A stretch of 64,000 nucleotides of DNA from Candidatus Pelagisphaera phototrophica. GTDB taxonomy: Bacteria > Verrucomicrobiota > Verrucomicrobiia > Opitutales > Opitutaceae. The notes beneath the pieces are model-generated. The model saw only the letters and a program-made list of their open reading frames with translations, had not been told where the DNA came from and searched no databases. Shown here one piece after another: positions 60,188 to 64,000 of the stretch (the stretch's first letter is position 1; the number at the start of each line of letters is the position of its first letter). The stretch lies in contig NZ_CP076039.1 in the NCBI RefSeq assembly GCF_014529625.1, positions 1,364,001 through 1,428,000 of the forward strand. Direction: 5' to 3'. The position numbers and the translations under genes are program-made.

Positions 60188-60781
60188 TCAGGATTCGGAA
60201 AGAATAGTGTCTACTCTCGCTCGGTCCAGGGTTCCCACGATTTGTTCGAGAGGAAGCATAGAGTTTGCTACTAGTTCAGAGTCATTTTTTTGCACGGCGT
60301 CGATCATGCTCCTAACATCGTTGATCGAGACGCGCCTTGCCTGTGAAGATTCCAAGGAAGTGGCTTCGGGCGAAGATAGCTTAACCCATGTCCGCTTGCG
60401 TACTGCTTCGAGGTCGTGAGCTCGCTTTTGTTGCTCTTTCAAATAGATCGCCCGGTATTTTGCCGCAACTTGTTCCTCTACTCGAGGAATGATCTGCTGG
60501 ACGAGTGTTTCTCGAAAAACGTTTTGCAGACGCATTCCCTGGTCAACGAGGGACTGCTCCTTCGTAAACATGTCTCTTAGATCTGCTTTGGCGTCTTCCT
60601 TCAGCGAGGTCGGCAAAAGTTTGATCCACGATTTGATCAGGACGGGAAGTTCCCCTTTGATTATCTGGCGCGATTCGGCATCCCGGTTCTCCCGGTGGAG
60701 TATACAGGCGGCACGAAAACGTTCGACTATGAGTGTCCAACGACTTTCCGCTTGCTCTGTAACTTTGCTCGATGCGATCAT
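60188..60781 (-). CDS. Helical protein of unknown function, partner of the MamK-like actin
   Basis: From ATG 60781 the protein has 197 residues (MIASSKVTEQAESRWTLIVE); an in-frame TTG at 60841 would add 20. It is almost entirely helical, basic in the middle and probably coiled coil: IPRVEEQVAAKYRAIYLKEQ then QKRAHDLEAVRKRTWVKL, with a C-terminal helix SINDVRSMIDAVQKNDSELV. No signal, membrane segment or recognised family. It ends 46 bases before the actin start on the same strand, so they are almost certainly co-transcribed. An adaptor, regulator or cargo-linking role for the filament is inferred only from this linkage. Confidence 0.6.
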   Translation of the reverse strand: MIASSKVTEQAESRWTLIVERFRAACILHRENRDAESRQIIKGELPVLIKSWIKLLPTSLKEDAKADLRDMFTKEQSLVDQGMRLQNVFRETLVQQIIPRVEEQVAAKYRAIYLKEQQKRAHDLEAVRKRTWVKLSSPEATSLESSQARRVSINDVRSMIDAVQKNDSELVANSMLPLEQIVGTLDRARVDTILSES

Positions 60782-61094
60782 GGACTGGTGATAGCTTGCA
60801 GAGCTAACTGCGTGCCAAATCCGTAAGTGTTTGATAAACAATATAAAACCTAAAGGATTAGCGAAGAATTCCGTGATTGAAGCGTTTTTTGCCTAGTTGT
60901 TGCGACAAAAATTGGCCGGTATTCAGACTCAAAACCGGATGGATTTCAGACAACTGATGTCTATGCGGACGTTGACTCTTGGCAAAAGCGGCAACAGAAA
61001 TCCAAAGTTGAAACCTGAGGATTGCATCAGTCGTCCAATGTAAAGTAGCATTTCCTACAATAAACCTAAAGCTTGCAGAGCCTTTTTTGACAGT
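60782..61094. other. Divergent promoter region, 313 bases
   Basis: No gene was recognised. It separates the minus-strand actin operon from the plus-strand gsp operon and must hold both promoters. TTTTTTGACA lies directly before the gspG start, too close to act as its -35. No operator repeat was found. Confidence 0.35.
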
Positions 61095-61538
61095 ATGATT
61101 ACAGAGCAAATGAAAAGAAGACGGTCACTTTCGAATAAACGTGGTTTTACCCTAATAGAGATAATGCTCGTGATAGGGTTGATGGTTCTCCTGGTCGGAC
61201 TTGTCGTAACGAATGTCGACAATCTCTTCGGGACAAACCAGGCGGAGTTGGTTCGCTTTAAGGTTAAAGAGTCCTTCAAGACACCTTTGACTAGCTATCG
61301 AATTCACATGGGCAGTTTCCCCTCGACCCAGCAAGGCTTGAAGGCGTTGGCGGTTCGCCCGGAAGGTGACGGCGGCAGATGGAGAGGCCCGTACATCGAG
61401 GGTGAAGAAAATCTGAAGGATCCCTGGGGCCACGATCTTCAATACCGGTATCCTGGCACGCACAATACTTCATCGTACGACCTTTACTCCCTCGGACCGG
61501 ACGGCACTGAGTCGGGCGACGATATTACCAACTGGTAA
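61095..61538 (+). CDS. gspG: Type II secretion major pseudopilin GspG
   Basis: A 147-residue prepilin. The leader ends KRG with cleavage before F18 and glutamate at mature position 5: RGFTLIEIMLVIGLMVLLVG. The C-terminal GspG signature is present: SFPSTQQGLKALAVRPEGD, WRGPYIEG, LKDPWGHDLQYRYPG and YDLYSLGPDGTESGDDITNW, with the calcium-binding aspartates. It forms the main shaft of the T2SS pseudopilus. ATG 61110 is an alternative start. It is first in gspGHIJK. Confidence 0.94.
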   Translation: MITEQMKRRRSLSNKRGFTLIEIMLVIGLMVLLVGLVVTNVDNLFGTNQAELVRFKVKESFKTPLTSYRIHMGSFPSTQQGLKALAVRPEGDGGRWRGPYIEGEENLKDPWGHDLQYRYPGTHNTSSYDLYSLGPDGTESGDDITNW

Positions 61539-61605
61539 TCGTTTTTGAGGAGGGTTTAAGTTGCGAGCTTAGTCCGGTTGGCATTCTGCCGGGCAGTACT
61601 AGGGT

Positions 61606-62151
61606 ATGAGCAATCAAGCGATGAAAGTTAGAGTTGGCGATTGTGATTGGCGTCGAGCGTTCACTTTGATTGAGCTGATGCTCACGATGGCCTTGATCGC
61701 CCTTTTGTCGTCGTTGTTTATTTGGAATATTAATGCGCTTTTGAAGCAAGGAGAACTGGAAGCCCTGCAGAACGAGTTGTGGGGAGCAGTAGAAAAGGCG
61801 AAGCAGGCGGCGGTGTTTAGCCGTCAGCCTCACAAGGTCCGCTTTGACGAAAAGCTTAAGTCGTTCATGGTTTCGTCGGGCGGCGAAGAGATCGCCTTTA
61901 AAGTGGACGCCAGTGGATTTGGCGAAGAAGTCGAAATCGAGGTCTTGTTTAAAATGATTCTTCCCATAGATGGTTATCGTCTTGTACGGGGCGAATTGGT
62001 CACCCATCGCGAAATCGAATCGGTTACGTTTTTTCCTGACGGGACTTGCACGCCATTCTCTGTAGATTTGAAAATTGGTGAATATGAAAGTGGATACCAA
62101 ATTGATCCATGGACGGGGTCCCAATTGACGGCTCCCGAGGAAGACGCATGA
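61606..62151 (+). CDS. gspH: Type II secretion minor pseudopilin GspH
   Basis: A 181-residue prepilin-like protein. The N-terminal signal reads CDWRRAFTLIELMLTMALIA, with glutamate at mature position 5. The residue before the cleavage point is alanine rather than the usual glycine. The rest has the beta-rich GspH-type body: VEKAKQAAVFSRQPHKVRFD and VTFFPDGTCTPFSVDLKIG. GspH is a low-abundance subunit near the tip. It overlaps gspI by four bases (ATGA). Confidence 0.82.
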   Translation: MSNQAMKVRVGDCDWRRAFTLIELMLTMALIALLSSLFIWNINALLKQGELEALQNELWGAVEKAKQAAVFSRQPHKVRFDEKLKSFMVSSGGEEIAFKVDASGFGEEVEIEVLFKMILPIDGYRLVRGELVTHREIESVTFFPDGTCTPFSVDLKIGEYESGYQIDPWTGSQLTAPEEDA

Positions 62152-62618
62152 GGGTTAGGGCGAAAAGGAAGAGGAGGCGGGGTTTTACTATTATAGAGGT
62201 GATGCTCGCCCTCGCTTTGTTTGGGGTGGCCGTAACGACCTTTACTGCGGCCTATCTAAATATTATCAATGCCATCGCTGCGATACAGGTCGACCAGGCT
62301 TATGAGCAAGACATGTCCATGATCCGGTTAGACGCGTTTTCGAGCGTTTTAGTCGAAGACTTGGAAGAGGGTGGGAAGGTTTTCACTGGAAGCCATGGTG
62401 AGGCGTCTTGGAGAGTTGAGTACGAGCCCACTTTGGTTGCTGACCTTTTTCGGGTTAGTCTTCTCATGGAAATCTTGGACAAGGAAAAAGACGAGATGAA
62501 GGAAGTGGAAGAAGTTCATTATCTGACACGACCGACTTGGTCGGACCCGGTGGAGAGGGCGGAGCTGCGGGCAGAAACAAGGGACCGGCTGCTTGCAAAG
62601 CAAAGCGGCTTGGAATAA
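62148..62618 (+). CDS. gspI: Type II secretion minor pseudopilin GspI
   Basis: A 156-residue pseudopilin from ATG 62148, overlapping the gspH stop. The leader MRVRAKRKRRRG is very basic. The processed end is FTIIEVMLALALFGVAVTT with the expected glutamate. The remainder is short and polar with WRVEYEP and a beta strand LFRVSLLMEI. GspI is part of the pseudopilus tip (GspIJK). The frame beginning at 62109 lies within gspH and is not used. The gene is two bases before gspJ. Confidence 0.8.
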   Translation: MRVRAKRKRRRGFTIIEVMLALALFGVAVTTFTAAYLNIINAIAAIQVDQAYEQDMSMIRLDAFSSVLVEDLEEGGKVFTGSHGEASWRVEYEPTLVADLFRVSLLMEILDKEKDEMKEVEEVHYLTRPTWSDPVERAELRAETRDRLLAKQSGLE

Positions 62619-62620
62619 GC

Positions 62621-63301
62621 ATGAGTCCAACAAAACAGCGAAACCGATCTCTCCGTTCGAGCAAAGGATTCACTTTGCTTGAGGTGATGTTTGCGGTGTT
62701 CATGGGTTCCGCCTTGCTGGTCGCGGCGACCGCATTTGTGTTCGCCCTAGGAGAGCTGTGGGGTAAAGGGGCAAACGTTTGGCTATTTCAGAAACACGTG
62801 CGAGGCGTATCCAGATTTTTGGAACAGTCCATACAAAAATCCGGCTGGAAGACGCCTGCGGGCGGAGCGCAGACCCCTGTCTATTGGTCAAGTCGTGGAG
62901 GTCGGGCCTATGAGAATGAGCAATTTCTAACGTTCGAACTAGACAAAAGCCCGGGTGTGCTGGTTTGGCCGGAAATGCCCTTGCCGCATGTTGTCTGCTC
63001 GCTAGAGCTGGACGGGGAGGATGGGCTCTATTTGCTTTGGCGGTCGCGGCTTGAAACAGGCTTTGAAGAGGAAGAACCGCGCAAAACGCTCATCTCACCT
63101 TTCGTCACGGAAATAAAATACTTTTATCTAGACGCTGAGGATGAGGAAGCGGAATGGGAAATTGAAGACGATCCCAATAAGGAAGCAGATGGCCAGTTTC
63201 TCTTGCCGCAGCGAATTGAAATAACCTTCGAATACGAAGGCAGAGAAGAAAAGCGACAGATCGTGCTGCCTGTCTTTTTCGACGGGGTTCCCTTTTTCTG
63301 A
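62621..63301 (+). CDS. gspJ: Type II secretion minor pseudopilin GspJ
   Basis: A 226-residue pseudopilin from ATG 62621. The leader ends SSKG, followed by FTLLEVMFAVFMGSALLVAA with glutamate 5. The body has GVSRFLEQSIQKSGW, an aromatic YWSSRGGRAYENEQFLTFEL and the late LPQRIEITFEYEGREEKRQI, the usual GspJ finish where a beta hairpin precedes the C-terminus. It forms the tip with GspI and GspK. It overlaps gspK at TGATG. The longer frame from 62537 is not supported. Confidence 0.82.
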   Translation: MSPTKQRNRSLRSSKGFTLLEVMFAVFMGSALLVAATAFVFALGELWGKGANVWLFQKHVRGVSRFLEQSIQKSGWKTPAGGAQTPVYWSSRGGRAYENEQFLTFELDKSPGVLVWPEMPLPHVVCSLELDGEDGLYLLWRSRLETGFEEEEPRKTLISPFVTEIKYFYLDAEDEEAEWEIEDDPNKEADGQFLLPQRIEITFEYEGREEKRQIVLPVFFDGVPFF

Positions 63302-64000
63302 TGATGCGCCGTCTGGATTCAAACCGATGCCATTCTAAAAAGGGCTCCATTTTGCTGATGGTGTTGGTGCTAATCATTGTCTTGAGCTACGTGTTGACAA
63401 AATTCGTCGAGCGAGCCCAGGTCGAGGTCCAAGGCGAGGGCTACTATGTCGAGCGAACACGTTTAAGGCTCCAAGCTTGGTCGATGCTCGAAGTTGCGGT
63501 TGCGGTACTGGCGGATGTGAAAGTGATAGACGAAGCCATTTACGCTCCGGCCCAAGGATGGGGTGATCCGATTGACTACTCGAAGATTGAGATTCCGGAA
63601 GGAATGAATGTGACCTTCGAGTTCATAGACGAGTCTTCGAAACTCAGTATCAACGAGCTGGATGAAGGGTCGCTCTTTCTGCTGTTTGACGAAATGGACT
63701 TTGATTTGGATGTGAGCCAGACTTTGACGAACATGCTACTCGATTGGATCGACGAGGACGACGACGCCCGAATAGATGGAGCGGAGTCGAGAGAGTACAG
63801 CACGACCGAATTAGAGATGCACCCGGCCAATGGACCGCTCCGCTCTTTGGATGAACTTTCCTCGGTGATCGGATTTAAGGACCATTTCTTCGACGAGAAT
63901 GGATTTCCCAATGACAATTTTAAACGATTGTCCGAAGTGGTAACGTACCATCCCGTGCTGCAATTGAACGTAAACTCCGCATCTCCGCTTGCTCTCCAGT
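63301..64000 (+). CDS. gspK: Type II secretion minor pseudopilin GspK, 3' end outside window
   Basis: Starts at ATG 63301 (or the next codon), overlapping the gspJ stop, and is open to the window end (233 codons seen). The N-terminus has SKKGSILLMVLVLIIVLSYV, a leader like that of GspK, which lacks the glutamate at position 5. FEFIDESSKLSINELDE, MLLDWIDEDDDARIDGAES, REYSTT and PLRSLDELSSVIGF are the GspK calcium and helical blocks, and LNVNSAS begins the second conserved part. GspK caps the pseudopilus tip. Confidence 0.9.
   Translation, partial: MMRRLDSNRCHSKKGSILLMVLVLIIVLSYVLTKFVERAQVEVQGEGYYVERTRLRLQAWSMLEVAVAVLADVKVIDEAIYAPAQGWGDPIDYSKIEIPEGMNVTFEFIDESSKLSINELDEGSLFLLFDEMDFDLDVSQTLTNMLLDWIDEDDDARIDGAESREYSTTELEMHPANGPLRSLDELSSVIGFKDHFFDENGFPNDNFKRLSEVVTYHPVLQLNVNSASPLALQ

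Overview
The window looks like the chromosome of a marine-type member of Verrucomicrobiota, class Opitutae (a Pelagicoccus-like or related flagellated lineage). This is inferred from gene content: separate GlnRS and GltX, a class I single-chain fumarase, Tat-exported Gfo/Idh/MocA and TIM-barrel proteins, an FG-GAP/UnbV protein, a flagellar cluster and a T2SS pseudopilin operon. No 16S gene is present, so the placement rests on content only. Base composition is moderate and even, and no phage, IS element, CRISPR array, rRNA or tRNA was seen.

Layout. 1-1282: end of a molybdenum-cofactor pair (mobA, MOSC protein) and a small interrupted gene. 1369-7216: flagellar block (fliD, lipoprotein, FlgM-like protein, fliS, FliT/FlgN-like protein) closed by an NtrC-type sigma-54 activator. 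7597-12355 (minus): glnS, gltX, MFS transporter, TPR protein. 12452-15891: broken Sel1-repeat gene, Fur-family regulator divergent from priA. 16236-24302: mpl, fumarase, TIM-barrel protein, valS, cysH. 24384-25718 (minus): rpmB and a MidA-type methyltransferase. 25812-30130: C-terminal protease, tsaD, an isochorismatase-fold protein with a basic tail, and two unknowns. 30505-32492: sugar-binding-type periplasmic protein and a TPR protein. 32556-39316: phosphate uptake block (two Pho-box-like repeat sites, an interrupted porin gene, pstSCAB-phoU). 39497-45707: FG-GAP protein, remnant of an outer-membrane protein, unknown lipoprotein, secreted repeat protein, Hsp33. 45919-50380: M24 peptidase, MutM, PdxH, small unknowns, GNAT enzyme. 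50600-55136: unknown secreted protein, oxidoreductase, ribE, family 4 uracil-DNA glycosylase. 55137-55457: a GC-rich, strongly self-complementary element. 55458-58570 (minus): NarL-type regulator and hybrid histidine kinase. 58888-60781 (minus): a MamK-like bacterial actin with a small helical partner. 61095-64000: gspGHIJK, the last running off the end.

Two themes stand out. First, a compact two-gene module encodes a filament-type actin of the MamK branch together with a helix-rich protein of unknown function, with no other magnetosome gene nearby; this is the best candidate for an uncharacterised cytoskeletal system. Second, several genes are cut by single in-frame stops or a frameshift while the reading frame beyond stays protein-like (1031-1282, Sel1 gene, phosphate-linked porin, 41835-42650). 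This suggests recent gene decay, or errors in the source assembly.
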